Below are positions 26,885 to 36,047 of a stretch of 64,000 bases of DNA, piece after piece (positions within the stretch are counted from its first letter, which is position 1; the number at the start of each line of letters is the position of its first letter). The translations under genes were made by a program, and so were the position numbers. This DNA is from JBFWNG01 sp050251195. Its GTDB lineage: Bacteria > Bdellovibrionota_B > Oligoflexia > Oligoflexales > Oligoflexaceae. The notes under the pieces are model-generated. The model saw only the letters and a program-made list of their open reading frames with translations, had not been told where the DNA came from and did not search any database. The DNA is taken from NCBI GenBank assembly GCA_050251195.1, contig JBFWNG010000006.1, forward strand, positions 62,001 to 126,000, read 5' to 3'.

Positions 26885-27993
26885 GTTCCCTCCATGCGTG
26901 AATATGTTTCCTCCGAATCCGTAACGGAAACAGCGGAGGTTTGAACGCTTGCTGGTGTTGTTATGGCGAGCTTGTAGCCCGTCCGGCCCGAGAGCAAAAT
27001 AACCGGGTGGTTTTCATAGGATTCAATAATCTGTCGGGTTCTTTTAACGATGTCGAATATGCGCGGATCGTGGACTCTGGGTTTATACAGCGCCTCGGGC
27101 CAAAGGGAGCGCGCGATGGTCTGCTTAGAGACAAAGCCGGTCTTTGAATGAAGGACAAACAGGAAGTTGAAGATGATCGGTTTGTCCTGCAAATCGATCC
27201 ATTTATTTTGATTGATACAAATCCTTCGAGAAGTTTGATCAAATTCGATGCTTGAAGGGATGTCGACATTTTGATCTTTGAATTCTATATTTATCAGGAA
27301 GATTTGAAAAATAGTCTCGTTCGGATCAAGATAGAATCCCAGCAAGTCTACGATGCACTTCACGTTATGTAATTTGCCCAAAGTCTTTTCCATTTGGGCG
27401 AGAGTGAAAAGGCATTTGATAATCCAGAACGTCCATCCTTCGTGGGCGGATGCGCGCGTGACCTGCCCCAAATAAAGGCGCGCCAAGTTTAAGTCATTCT
27501 TTAGGTAGAACGCGAGATGGGCGCGTAACAATCCGAGGCTCATTCGTTTGTCGCTCGAGACGAATTCCACAAGTTGAAGCATTTCTTCAGCCAATGTGTC
27601 CGCTGCGCAGAGGTCGCTTTCCTCTATAAAAGTGTAGGCGAGGCCCAAACATGCGTTGAAAAAATCTTCAGTGGATTCGCTTCGTTCTCGAAGTTGGGAA
27701 AATAACCGTTTGGCCTTCGCAAAGTCGCCGTCGATATAACAAAGGCGAGCGTAAGCATACAGAAAGGTGTTCGAATATTGCGGCTCAATAGTGACGAGAT
27801 CGTTGAGAATCTTTTTCGATTGGTCTACCCGGTGAAGTTCATAGAGTGCTTGTGATCTCAGTACCTTCAACTTGAAGATTTGGTCTGCGTCCAACTCCCT
27901 TAGACATTCCTCGGAGGTTCTGGTGACGACTTCTTGAAATCGACACCGCATCCAAAGATCAAGCACTGTGCTAACATATGTACCGGCGCTCAT
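26881..27993 (-). CDS. TPR-like transcriptional regulator with C-terminal winged helix
   Basis: 370 residues. The N-terminal 240 residues are helical repeats of TPR type (for example LYAYARLCYIDGDFAKAKRLFSQL). The C-terminal 110 residues match an OmpR/PhoB-like DNA-binding domain: a short beta platform (RRICINQNKWIDL), then helices with FIFVL- and KQTIARSLWPEA-like segments, and a terminal hairpin SGRTGYKLA typical of the wing. The order (sensor repeats first, DNA-binding last) is the reverse of SARP/BTAD proteins. The effector is unknown. It leads an operon with a small secreted protein and is transcribed away from the antiporter gene. Confidence 0.65.
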   Translation of the reverse strand: MSAGTYVSTVLDLWMRCRFQEVVTRTSEECLRELDADQIFKLKVLRSQALYELHRVDQSKKILNDLVTIEPQYSNTFLYAYARLCYIDGDFAKAKRLFSQLRERSESTEDFFNACLGLAYTFIEESDLCAADTLAEEMLQLVEFVSSDKRMSLGLLRAHLAFYLKNDLNLARLYLGQVTRASAHEGWTFWIIKCLFTLAQMEKTLGKLHNVKCIVDLLGFYLDPNETIFQIFLINIEFKDQNVDIPSSIEFDQTSRRICINQNKWIDLQDKPIIFNFLFVLHSKTGFVSKQTIARSLWPEALYKPRVHDPRIFDIVKRTRQIIESYENHPVILLSGRTGYKLAITTPASVQTSAVSVTDSEETYSRMEGT

Positions 27994-28137
27994 AAGTGTC
28001 CCCTCGCTTTATCTTGGATAGAGCATGAAATATGCCATGGGTAACTGTTTATAATTATTAGGCTATGTGCGGCGGAGTGGCGGCATTTAGGAACATTTCT
28101 TTACCGGCGGAAAGAAAGGGGATTACAATTCTATACA

Positions 28138-29493
28138 GTGGTTTATACTGACCCGATGAGTGCAGATCCCCTTTCAAACATCCAAAACGTTGAACCAATG
28201 GACGTCGCCGCTTCCGCGATCTTCTTCCTTGCTGTATGCCATACCTTTGCCGCCCCCTTGTTCATCAAGCTCTCCCAGAGGATTCAACGTGGTCATCTCG
28301 CCCCGTTCGTTGCCAAACTCGTGCACGCTTGCGGCGAAATCGAGTTGATCTTTGGAATCTGGGCGATACCCCTGATGCTTGTGGTCATCGCCTTTAAGGG
28401 GTGGGACGCTCTCATACACTATCTGGCAAACGAAGTCAGTTTTGTCGAACCCCTGTTCGTCGTGGTCATAATGGCGGCCGCTTCAACTCGACCAATTCTC
28501 GATTTGGCGGAAAGCTGTCTGCGCCGCATAGCCGCTTTGGGAAAGGGATCGGCATCGTCGTGGTGGCTCACGATACTGACGCTTGGCCCCCTCACGGGGT
28601 CCTTGATTACCGAACCAGCCGCGATGACAATCTCTGCGCTTCTTTTGGGCAAGCAGTTTTACCGGTTGCAACCATCTAAGACCTTTGGCTATGCCACTCT
28701 TGGCTTATTGTTTGTCAATGTATCCGTCGGGGGCACCCTGACAAACTTTGCAGCGCCGCCGGTGCTTATGGTCGTAAAGCCGTGGGACTGGTCTTCGCAA
28801 TACGTTTTGACGTACATTGGTTGGAAAGTGCTTGTAGGCGTTATGATCTCGAATCTGCTTTACTTCTTGATTTTTCGTCGGGAATTCAGCCAGCTCGAAC
28901 AGCACAGGACAGAGCAGGATCGGTCCGAAGAAGGGCACGTCATAGATGGGCGACGTAATGGAATACCCATTTGGGTGCAGATAGTTCACGTCCTTGCTAT
29001 GGGTTGGATCGTGGTGAACCTTCATCGTCCGCCATTATTTCTCGCCGGTTTTTTGTTTCTTTTGGGCTTTATGAGTATGACGCGACAGCATCAACGCAAG
29101 GTGGACATGCGCGGTCCTCTGCTCGTCGGTTTTTTTCTTGCGGGCTTAGTCATCCATGGCGGTTTTCAAGCGTGGTGGATTTCCCCGATGTTGGGGGATC
29201 TTGGCAAGAACGACCTGCTTTTCGTCTCGACGTTTTTAACCTCATTCAATGACAACGCAGCCATTACCTACCTGAGTACCTTTGTGCAGGGGTTCAGCGA
29301 CGAGATGAAAATCGCGGTCGTTTCCGGAGCTGTTGCGGGCGGTGGGCTAACCGTCATAGCGAACGCTCCCAACCCAGCCGGAGCGGCCATTCTTGGTAGA
29401 TTCTTCAACAACAAGGTCGTTTTGCCGCTTAACCTCGCATTAGCGGCGATGATTCCGACCGCGGTCATGGTTTTTTGCTTCTTAATCTTGTAA
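28138..29493 (+). CDS. Putative Na+/H+ antiporter-type membrane protein (PF07399-like)
   Basis: 451 residues with about ten to eleven hydrophobic segments. Two pseudo-symmetric blocks rich in conserved polar residues stand out: LGPLTGSLITEPAAMTISALLLG with GGTLTNFAAPPVL, and TSFNDNAAITYL with NAPNPAGAAIL. The pairing of an N-terminal TEPAA motif with a C-terminal NAPNPAG motif is what I associate with the putative Na+/H+ antiporter family in the ion-transporter superfamily. The ion specificity is not inferable. Start uncertain: GTG 28138 or ATG 28156; the AGGGG at 28117 is too far from both. The 3' end overlaps the convergent reductase gene by 29 bases. Confidence 0.6.
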   Translation: MVYTDPMSADPLSNIQNVEPMDVAASAIFFLAVCHTFAAPLFIKLSQRIQRGHLAPFVAKLVHACGEIELIFGIWAIPLMLVVIAFKGWDALIHYLANEVSFVEPLFVVVIMAAASTRPILDLAESCLRRIAALGKGSASSWWLTILTLGPLTGSLITEPAAMTISALLLGKQFYRLQPSKTFGYATLGLLFVNVSVGGTLTNFAAPPVLMVVKPWDWSSQYVLTYIGWKVLVGVMISNLLYFLIFRREFSQLEQHRTEQDRSEEGHVIDGRRNGIPIWVQIVHVLAMGWIVVNLHRPPLFLAGFLFLLGFMSMTRQHQRKVDMRGPLLVGFFLAGLVIHGGFQAWWISPMLGDLGKNDLLFVSTFLTSFNDNAAITYLSTFVQGFSDEMKIAVVSGAVAGGGLTVIANAPNPAGAAILGRFFNNKVVLPLNLALAAMIPTAVMVFCFLIL

Positions 29494-30220
29494 GATTCAG
29501 AACCAGTCGTTCTGGTAGCATCCAAACAACAAACATGATGTATCGCCACCAGAACGGGGTGAAGACTTTGTTCTTCTTATGTATGACCGCATCGTAGATA
29601 TCTTTTCCTACTTTCTCCGCGCTTGAGAACAAAATATTCTTTGGCATGTGTCCCGTCATCGGAGTCGTCGTAAGCCCGGGGAGGATCGTGACAACATGAA
29701 ATTTCGAGCCTTGGAGGGAGGCCCGCAAACCATCGGCGTAGGTTGTGAGGGCAGCCTTGGAGGCGCCGTAGAGGAAGTTTTCAGCTCGCCCTCTGACCCC
29801 GGCAACCGAGGAAATGATTCCCACGACGCACGATCTTTGAGGTACATAAGCCGCAGTAAGGAGATTGACGAAGGACAGGATACTCATGAAGTTAGTCTGG
29901 AAGAGTTCCTCACAGGTATCGTAGTCGCTCATCAAGGTCTTTTGGTCGCCAAGAATTCCGTGACATATGAGGACGACGTCAATAGTGTCATAAGTGGTCA
30001 GAATTGACTCAAGGAGCTTTCGGTGTTCTTTCGTTGACGTTAAATCGCATACAATGGTCCTTACGTCTTTTGCGCCGCTATGGCGAAGCTCGTCGGAAAT
30101 GCTTGCTAGCTTTTCTTGCTTGCGACCTACCAGGATAAAGGCGGATGGATCCTTGCAAAAACAGATCGCGGCTTGTTTGCCAATTTCAGAGGTTGCGCCG
30201 AGTATGACAATATTCTTCAT
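29465..30220 (-). CDS. dprE2: DprE2-like short-chain reductase (polyprenylphospho-arabinose synthesis)
   Basis: 251-residue SDR. The NAD(P)-binding motif GATSEIGKQ opens the protein, CHGILG is the NxxG-like loop, and the catalytic pair is YGASK (YxxxK near residue 150). A C-terminal hydrophobic segment (WWRYIMFVVWMLPE) suggests membrane association. In mycobacteria DprE2 reduces the 2-keto intermediate made by DprE1 to give decaprenylphospho-D-arabinofuranose. The assignment rests on the SDR fold plus the ATGA overlap with a clear dprE1-like gene and a UbiA gene upstream. It is the last gene of a five-gene operon. Confidence 0.75.
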   Translation of the reverse strand: MKNIVILGATSEIGKQAAICFCKDPSAFILVGRKQEKLASISDELRHSGAKDVRTIVCDLTSTKEHRKLLESILTTYDTIDVVLICHGILGDQKTLMSDYDTCEELFQTNFMSILSFVNLLTAAYVPQRSCVVGIISSVAGVRGRAENFLYGASKAALTTYADGLRASLQGSKFHVVTILPGLTTTPMTGHMPKNILFSSAEKVGKDIYDAVIHKKNKVFTPFWWRYIMFVVWMLPERLVLNLTRLRSKKP

Positions 30221-31527
30221 CGTTGAGAAACTCTTCTCCAAAAGGTTGAGGAAAACTTGGGGTCAATAAAGGGAAGAAAACTTTGCGCGTCGAAAGTAGA
30301 ATGGAAAGAGAGTCCGCTCATCATCGCGTCCTTTGCCGGATACAATCGCCCGTTGTTCGTGACGACAAACCTTTCCGCTTCCTTATAGAGCGCCCGACAT
30401 GCGGCGTTATTCGGAAAGTCGATGGCAATCGTTATCCCTTCCAAGGGGAAAGACAGCATCCCAGGAGGAGTCTGAGAACCGAACTTCTTTGCGACGCACA
30501 AAAACGACCCTCGCCTCGATTTGGCGATTTTGCCCAACAAAACTTTGAGATGCTCCGTTTTCGAAAGGGGCAATACGAACTGGAGTTGTAGAAAGCCGTT
30601 CCGTCCATACAAACGATTCCAGCCAAGTACTTTATCGAGTGGATAGAAGAAGGCGTTAAAATGAGTTTTTTCTTCTGCGAACTTACGATGCAAGCGCCAA
30701 TAAGCGTTATTGAACAGCAACATTGAAATAGGGTTAAGGGTAATCGAAGGAAAATCGAACGGTACAGTTATTTTTGGGCGCATGATTTTTGCGACCGACT
30801 CCTTCGTGCTTTGCACAGTTTGCTTGCTGTGATTTCCTCTGAAAAACACTCCTTTTATGGCTCTTGAGCTGCTGACTAGGTCGAGCCAGGCGACAGTGTA
30901 GCGGAACTGGGCGTCAGACTCATTGCTTAATTGAAGGAAATCCTCGATCGATTCAAATCGGATGACTTGAGCGTCCATATATGGCGAAGTTATCGGAATC
31001 AAGTGAAATTCGGCTTCGAGAATTGCGCCTGTCAGGCCTAATCCGCCAATGGTTGCGCGAAAAAGATCTTCATTGCTGTTTCTGCTGCAGACAAGTTCCT
31101 GTCCATCGGAGCGGAGCAATTTCAGACTTATCACGTGATGGCCGAAGCTCCCGTCGCGGTGGTGGTTTTTGCCATGCACATCGTTGGCGATGGCTCCACC
31201 TACGGTGACGAACTTTGTCCCCGGTGTGACCGGAAGAAACCAGCCTTGAGGAACGATATGCGGCAAGAGTTGGTCAAATCTCATCCCTGCTTGACATCTT
31301 ATGACGCCGTTCGTTGCGTTAAAACCTATGAGGTTGTTCTGAGCTTTCAAGTCTATTAAGAAGTTGTCGTCGTTCAAACAGGTATCGCCGTAGCTTCGGC
31401 CGTTGCCGTAAACCAAGAATGACTTGGTTTGGGCGCTGCGAGCCGTGCTCAAAAATTCTTGCAAAGGTAGCGATTGATGACGGAAGCGAAAAACTCTTCC
31501 CCACGACTCAAATTGTGGTGACGGCAT
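30217..31527 (-). CDS. dprE1: DprE1-like FAD-dependent oxidase (polyprenylphospho-ribose 2-oxidase)
   Basis: 436-residue FAD enzyme of the VAO/PCMH family. Strings matching mycobacterial DprE1 as I recall it: GNGRSYGD, PVTPGTKFVTVGGAIANDVHGKNHH, GSFGHHV, FYPLDKVLGWNRLYGRNGFLQLQFV, and RLYPAKDAM carrying the substrate-site Lys. The Mtb active-site Cys387 region (ICVDFP) reads IAIDFP here, so that Cys is Ala. The enzyme oxidises the 2'-OH of polyprenylphosphoryl-ribose; DprE2 then completes the epimerisation. Its ATG overlaps the upstream HAD-UbiA stop (TAATG) and its stop overlaps dprE2's start (ATGA), indicating coupled translation. Confidence 0.85.
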   Translation of the reverse strand: MPSPQFESWGRVFRFRHQSLPLQEFLSTARSAQTKSFLVYGNGRSYGDTCLNDDNFLIDLKAQNNLIGFNATNGVIRCQAGMRFDQLLPHIVPQGWFLPVTPGTKFVTVGGAIANDVHGKNHHRDGSFGHHVISLKLLRSDGQELVCSRNSNEDLFRATIGGLGLTGAILEAEFHLIPITSPYMDAQVIRFESIEDFLQLSNESDAQFRYTVAWLDLVSSSRAIKGVFFRGNHSKQTVQSTKESVAKIMRPKITVPFDFPSITLNPISMLLFNNAYWRLHRKFAEEKTHFNAFFYPLDKVLGWNRLYGRNGFLQLQFVLPLSKTEHLKVLLGKIAKSRRGSFLCVAKKFGSQTPPGMLSFPLEGITIAIDFPNNAACRALYKEAERFVVTNNGRLYPAKDAMMSGLSFHSTFDAQSFLPFIDPKFSSTFWRRVSQR

Positions 31528-32984
31528 TAAAGAAGGCCTACTGCAAATGTCCAGACAACGGAACTTATGCCGATTATGACATAGCTTGCCCTGTCTTTAA
31601 ACGCAAAAACTAAAGGGTCGCTGTGCATTAAGCCTCGATGCGCCTTCAACCACATCCGACTCATCCAGTAAAGCATGATAGGACAGAACAACCAAAGCAC
31701 TTCCGGGCGTTGGTAGGTCGCTGAAGACTGCTGGTTATGAATATAGAGAGCTAGGACCAGAATGGAGAGATAGCCGCTGGACGTACCAAAAGAAACGATT
31801 TGATCGTAATCTTCGAACTTGTATCCTCTTCGAGAGTTGGCTGTTTTTGCATTGGAACGGAGAAGGTTGAGCTCGCTGCAGCGTTTGAGAAGAGCCAAGC
31901 TAAAGAACAATGAACACGAAAATATGATAAGCCAGTCCGAAATAGGTACGTCGGTGGCTTGCGATCCGGCAAGTATTCGAATGGAGTAGAGTGCGGCTAA
32001 AATCAGAGTATCGACAAGAGCGATCTCCTTCAGACGTAAAGAGTAGGCTAGAGTTAGGACGAAATACCCCGCCAAGACCGACAAATATTCGTTCGAAATA
32101 ACAGAACCCGCCGTAAGGCCGCCTGCTAGAAGCATCGGCGCTATGACCACCCCAAATCCTAATGGCAACATGCCGGATGCGAACGGTCGCTTTTTGTTTT
32201 CAGGATGTGCTCTATCCGATTCGAGATCAAGAAGGTCATTGATCATATAGACGGACGAGCTCACGAGGCAAAAGCTCAAAATCGCGATCACGGCATTTTG
32301 GTAAAGTTGCCAGTCTAAGAAGTTATGGGAAAGAAAAAGGGGGACAAATACGAGGAGGTTTTTGGTCCATTGGTGGACTCGAAAAGCTTTCCTGTAGTGT
32401 TTGAGTGTTCTTCTTGGCGTTGGTAGAACTTGGCAGGGCTTCATAGCTTGCACTTGCTTAATGAGACGTCTATTTGAACTCACCACGAAAGCCTTTTGGC
32501 AATAATTCCATGGTGGCAGGTCGTCGTACCCGTTGCCAACGTATTGAAAGCCGTCCTTGCCAAACAAATTGAGAAGTGTTGCGCCCTTGTTTCGAGTGGT
32601 GAGTGCAAGGTTTTCCGTGGGACCAATCACGTCCGTGAAAATCTCCAAGTGGGCCGCGATCTTTTTTGTGAAAGACAGGGGCAAATGACTTACTAGGTAT
32701 ATCTTGCGGCCAGAACTGTGAAGATCTCGAAGTTGATGGATCAAAGTATCGTTCAACGGCAGAGACTCAGGCTTCAAGTTGGCCCGCTCAAAAACCCTCA
32801 TGCGAAAATAGTTCGATCCTCTCAACAGCCAAGTCCAAGAGATTAAGAAAGAGACGAAATCCCTTCTCGCCAGACAGAACAAGGCTTCTGCAAGGCAATC
32901 GGTCCTTACCAGCGTGCCGTCCAAATCGACGCACAGCGGAAGGCGCTCGTCGACAATTATGGGGAGCTGACTGTTTTGCAACAT
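31527..32984 (-). CDS. HAD phosphatase - UbiA prenyltransferase fusion (polyprenyl-P phosphoribosyltransferase)
   Basis: 485 residues. The N-terminal domain (about 14-185) is a HAD phosphatase: nucleophile motif DLDGTLVRTD, then LVSHLP, and VGNGYDDLPPW for the late acidic motif. The C-terminal domain (about 200-485) is UbiA-type with eight to nine membrane helices, NDLLDLESDRAHPENKKRPFASG as the first Asp-rich motif and YSLRLKEIALVDT...RILAG as the second. These match Rv3806c, which moves phosphoribose from PRPP to decaprenyl phosphate. The fused phosphatase could remove the 5'-phosphate, the step between that transfer and DprE1. It overlaps the SUMF1-like gene upstream by 28 bases. Confidence 0.8.
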   Translation of the reverse strand: MLQNSQLPIIVDERLPLCVDLDGTLVRTDCLAEALFCLARRDFVSFLISWTWLLRGSNYFRMRVFERANLKPESLPLNDTLIHQLRDLHSSGRKIYLVSHLPLSFTKKIAAHLEIFTDVIGPTENLALTTRNKGATLLNLFGKDGFQYVGNGYDDLPPWNYCQKAFVVSSNRRLIKQVQAMKPCQVLPTPRRTLKHYRKAFRVHQWTKNLLVFVPLFLSHNFLDWQLYQNAVIAILSFCLVSSSVYMINDLLDLESDRAHPENKKRPFASGMLPLGFGVVIAPMLLAGGLTAGSVISNEYLSVLAGYFVLTLAYSLRLKEIALVDTLILAALYSIRILAGSQATDVPISDWLIIFSCSLFFSLALLKRCSELNLLRSNAKTANSRRGYKFEDYDQIVSFGTSSGYLSILVLALYIHNQQSSATYQRPEVLWLFCPIMLYWMSRMWLKAHRGLMHSDPLVFAFKDRASYVIIGISSVVWTFAVGLL

Positions 32985-33934
32985 CGGAACCCCAGGTGAT
33001 AATTATGATGACTTTTAGGATCGCGGACTTTCGATCCGTGCCAGAATGGAGCGCGCCAACGGCATTGATCGGGATGGGCTTGGAACTTGTCCCAAATAAA
33101 CCAGCTGCCCTTCATTTCAGTGTAACCAAGCGTCTTTGACCCTTTGCTGGCCATTTCAGACTCTTCGACTGGCAGGTTCATATGCTCGGCGGCATTTCCG
33201 TGTTGGTCGTAAACGCCTAGAGTGCTCTTGCAGTCGGGAAAAGAGCCTGCGGGATAGGTGTTGGATCCGCATTTATTCCAGTCTCCGCCGTTACATCCTT
33301 CAAATTTAACACTGTTTGCCGCACAAACTCCTTTGCGAAAGGCGTTGCCGTAAGCCCAAGTTTTGGGAGCTTTCGCATTGTGCTTCATGCGCCGATCTCG
33401 AATCTTCTGTTCGGCGCTAAGGCCTTTTCCGCTATCAAAGTCGTAGTCGGGTTCTTCCAGAGCGCCGGCGCAACCGCCCTCCCATTCATGCGCGTCGCAA
33501 AGACGCTTACCAAGGGCCTCACAGATTTCGGCCGCTTCGCTGGCGCGAGTCCACACGACAGGATATTCGCAAGGGATGTTAGGAAATTCAAATTGATCGA
33601 TACACGCCTTAGCGTCTGTCGGCTTTTGTTTGGAGGGGTCGTATAGGGGCGCCATATACCGCGCGCCGCAAATCTTCTCAAATTCGGGATTATCAAAAGA
33701 TACCTTTTTTTGAAGACATTCTTCGCGGCTGACAGGGTGAACCGTGATCTTGGAGTTCCCTTGGCCAATGAACTGTGACTTATCGAGCACCTTTTGTAGG
33801 TTAGCCTTTTGTTCGTCGGTAAGCTTGTGAGTTTCCGAGAGCGATTGGACCCACTCTTTTTGTTGAGAATATGCCGCGGACGCCAACAGTACCGATCCAG
33901 AACAAGCTAGCAATATCAAGTGAGCTAAACGCAT
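32957..33934 (-). CDS. Secreted SUMF1/FGE-like (formylglycine-generating enzyme fold) protein
   Basis: 325 residues with a signal peptide (cut near SAAYS-QQK). The FGE-sulfatase fold shows in CIDQFEFPN, PVVWTRASEAAEICEALGKRLCDAHEWEGGC (family: V-x-W-x2-A-x2-YC-x-GKRLPTEAEWE), a YDQHGNAAEHM segment (family: GN-x-x-EW) and the terminal HLGFRCC. Many bacterial members are not sulfatase activators but binding or other modifying proteins, and no Cys/Ser-type sulfatase is nearby. ATG 33934 is chosen because it overlaps the upstream stop (TGATG) with GGAAGGA before it. It belongs to the five-gene operon. Confidence 0.75.
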   Translation of the reverse strand: MRLAHLILLACSGSVLLASAAYSQQKEWVQSLSETHKLTDEQKANLQKVLDKSQFIGQGNSKITVHPVSREECLQKKVSFDNPEFEKICGARYMAPLYDPSKQKPTDAKACIDQFEFPNIPCEYPVVWTRASEAAEICEALGKRLCDAHEWEGGCAGALEEPDYDFDSGKGLSAEQKIRDRRMKHNAKAPKTWAYGNAFRKGVCAANSVKFEGCNGGDWNKCGSNTYPAGSFPDCKSTLGVYDQHGNAAEHMNLPVEESEMASKGSKTLGYTEMKGSWFIWDKFQAHPDQCRWRAPFWHGSKVRDPKSHHNYHLGFRCCKTVSSP

Positions 33935-35928
33935 CAATGTCCTTCCTTTGTCGTCAAATAGAAGAAATCCCTATTATCAGGATATCCCACGAACCGCGGA
34001 ATATTGCCCTTGAGACGTTGATCCAGAACCGCCATGCCGGTGATCAGATGGTAGGGGAAAAGTTCGCCGTGCGAGTTAGGCAAGTATATGGCTAGATAAG
34101 TATGTTCAAGAGCGTTCATGTCGAGGTGCATCGCGTATTGACAGCCATAGGCAGCAAAGACCTTTGCCATAGCGACCGGCGTCGCGCTCGAGAAATAAGC
34201 GTAAATGAGGAACTGCGATTCCCCTTTGGTGGCAAGACAAAGCCCGGCGCGCAAGGTTCGAAACTTCATTTCTTGAGATCCCGACCAGTTGCCCAAAGTC
34301 CAGTTGCTCACGAGGTCGCCGGGTTTCGGCAGGTTCGTTGTTGGATCGGTTTCGAGAATGGGAACGCCGTTTTGTCGTGCGAACTTAATATCCGGAAGCA
34401 TGACGTTGTCTTCGGCTTTCCACGTTTTCATGATAACACGGTCGTCTTTGAGCACCGCGATCGTGGCGAGATCTTCTTGTAGTTTGCTAAACACAACGCC
34501 GCTTTCAATGAAACCATAGTGACTGCCGAAATTTTTCGTTGCAAGGCTTCCCCATCGGAATGCCCCGTGAGAGCGCTTGAACCCGCCCGTGAACGTGCTG
34601 ATTATTCTCTTGGCTTCAAGCGGGTTGACGATCCCCGTTGCGATAATTGGGTCGATAGTACCTATACCGTCGGGACCTGGTTGTTTCGTTCTAACCTTGT
34701 CGAGCGCCCGTTCTGACCAGTCGACCCTGGGATGTTCCGTGCCGACGACGAAATGCACTTTGTATTGGTTGAGGTCAAACGCGGTTGCGTAGGAGATTGC
34801 TTTCGCCTCGATAGAGTCGATGGACCCCGTTGTTTTCTTATTGGCCTCTAAAATGTCTCGATCAATGTGTTCCGGGGCCATCATGCTGACAAAAATGCCC
34901 TGGCGGCCCTTGAGTTCATACCAGCGTCCCGAAAACATTTTGTTCTCACTATTGTCTCTATTATCTACGGTAAGCCCAAGTTCTTTTGGCTCGAGCAAGA
35001 CACCGGAAAACTCTCGGTCTACCTTTGCATCCTGCGGGAAGTGCTGGCCTCGGAAGTGTCCGGTGGAGGGTTCTTTGTCGCCGTCGTCTGCGGAAATGAG
35101 ATACTTGTCTTTGTATATAGTTTCCTTGACCATCGTGGTAATCGTTTCACCGCCCCAAACATTGTCGCGCAAGAATTCGACAGCCCATTCCTTGAGCGTC
35201 CTATACCCCTCAATTTTATTGCGCAGGAAAAGTTTGCCGTCGCACAGCAGAACATGCGGCTGGCTCTTGGCGGAAGCCTCGCGAAGCGGGGATTGGCTTT
35301 CGGAGGCCCAGAGGGGACAATTTTGCTCGGCCTTGTTATCTTTGTCGATCTTGGAGATGATTATGCCGTTCGGGAAGTTAGCACTTAAGCCAAGTCGTTG
35401 GCTTTCGGGATAGGCGTTTTCGATATGGTACTGCGTCGTTGTCTTGTCCTTTGGCCAGGTCACCTTAAGAATAAACCACATGTTAATTTTTTCATTTAGA
35501 TTGATGAGTTCCACCGAGCCTTCTTCACCGGCTTGGTTTTTGAAAGTCGCGTTTTGAGAAAAGAGATAACTTTGGAGATCAATGATTGTGGTTTTGCTTT
35601 TGGGTCGAACGGGTTCCACAGCCTCTTTTGGAGGAGTTGGGGAAGCAGGCGTTGGAGAGTGGTTAACCGGCGGCGGGTCCCAACCGCGATTCTGTTTTTT
35701 AGCTTCAGCAGCAGCGTCCTCAGGACTAACACTCTCTTCGGTTTTTGGGGTATCATGGGTGCTTGGCGGTTCAGAAGGAACGTCGGGTATTGCAGCATTG
35801 GCGATTTCGGGGGCTGTGTTTTCAGCTAATGTCGTGTTCCATCCCGCGATAAGCAATGCTGCCACAAGGCACGGCGTGAACTTGGCGAGGCCTCTCACGC
35901 GAGCTAATATGTGTGTGTTTCGCAGCAT
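33934..35928 (-). CDS. Exported phosphodiester-glycosidase-like (NAGPA-type) protein
   Basis: 664 residues, first gene of the operon. A signal peptide (cut near TTLA-ENT) is followed by a Pro/Glu/Ser-rich spacer to about residue 120. The C-terminal 250 residues resemble the NAGPA/phosphodiester glycosidase fold: FTGGFKRSHGAFRWGSL, GVVFSKLQEDLATIAVLKDDRV, LATKGESQFLIYAYFSSATPVAMAKVFAAYGCQYAMHLDMNALEHTYLAIY (family: a D-G-rich strand after an ALKxLGC-A-x-NLD stretch). The usual NLDGG becomes HLDMNA, so catalysis is doubtful. By position it may act on the glycolipid or cell-surface product of the downstream pathway; that is inference. Confidence 0.55.
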   Translation of the reverse strand: MLRNTHILARVRGLAKFTPCLVAALLIAGWNTTLAENTAPEIANAAIPDVPSEPPSTHDTPKTEESVSPEDAAAEAKKQNRGWDPPPVNHSPTPASPTPPKEAVEPVRPKSKTTIIDLQSYLFSQNATFKNQAGEEGSVELINLNEKINMWFILKVTWPKDKTTTQYHIENAYPESQRLGLSANFPNGIIISKIDKDNKAEQNCPLWASESQSPLREASAKSQPHVLLCDGKLFLRNKIEGYRTLKEWAVEFLRDNVWGGETITTMVKETIYKDKYLISADDGDKEPSTGHFRGQHFPQDAKVDREFSGVLLEPKELGLTVDNRDNSENKMFSGRWYELKGRQGIFVSMMAPEHIDRDILEANKKTTGSIDSIEAKAISYATAFDLNQYKVHFVVGTEHPRVDWSERALDKVRTKQPGPDGIGTIDPIIATGIVNPLEAKRIISTFTGGFKRSHGAFRWGSLATKNFGSHYGFIESGVVFSKLQEDLATIAVLKDDRVIMKTWKAEDNVMLPDIKFARQNGVPILETDPTTNLPKPGDLVSNWTLGNWSGSQEMKFRTLRAGLCLATKGESQFLIYAYFSSATPVAMAKVFAAYGCQYAMHLDMNALEHTYLAIYLPNSHGELFPYHLITGMAVLDQRLKGNIPRFVGYPDNRDFFYLTTKEGH

Positions 35929-36047
35929 CTACGCGCCTTCTCTATCCTTTGCAATTTGCTCTTCAGCTGGTATAAGTGCTCTGTATTGCTTAATAAAACT
36001 AAGCTTTTTGAGTGATCGGTTTGAAATAGCAAAACATAAGCGGAAAT

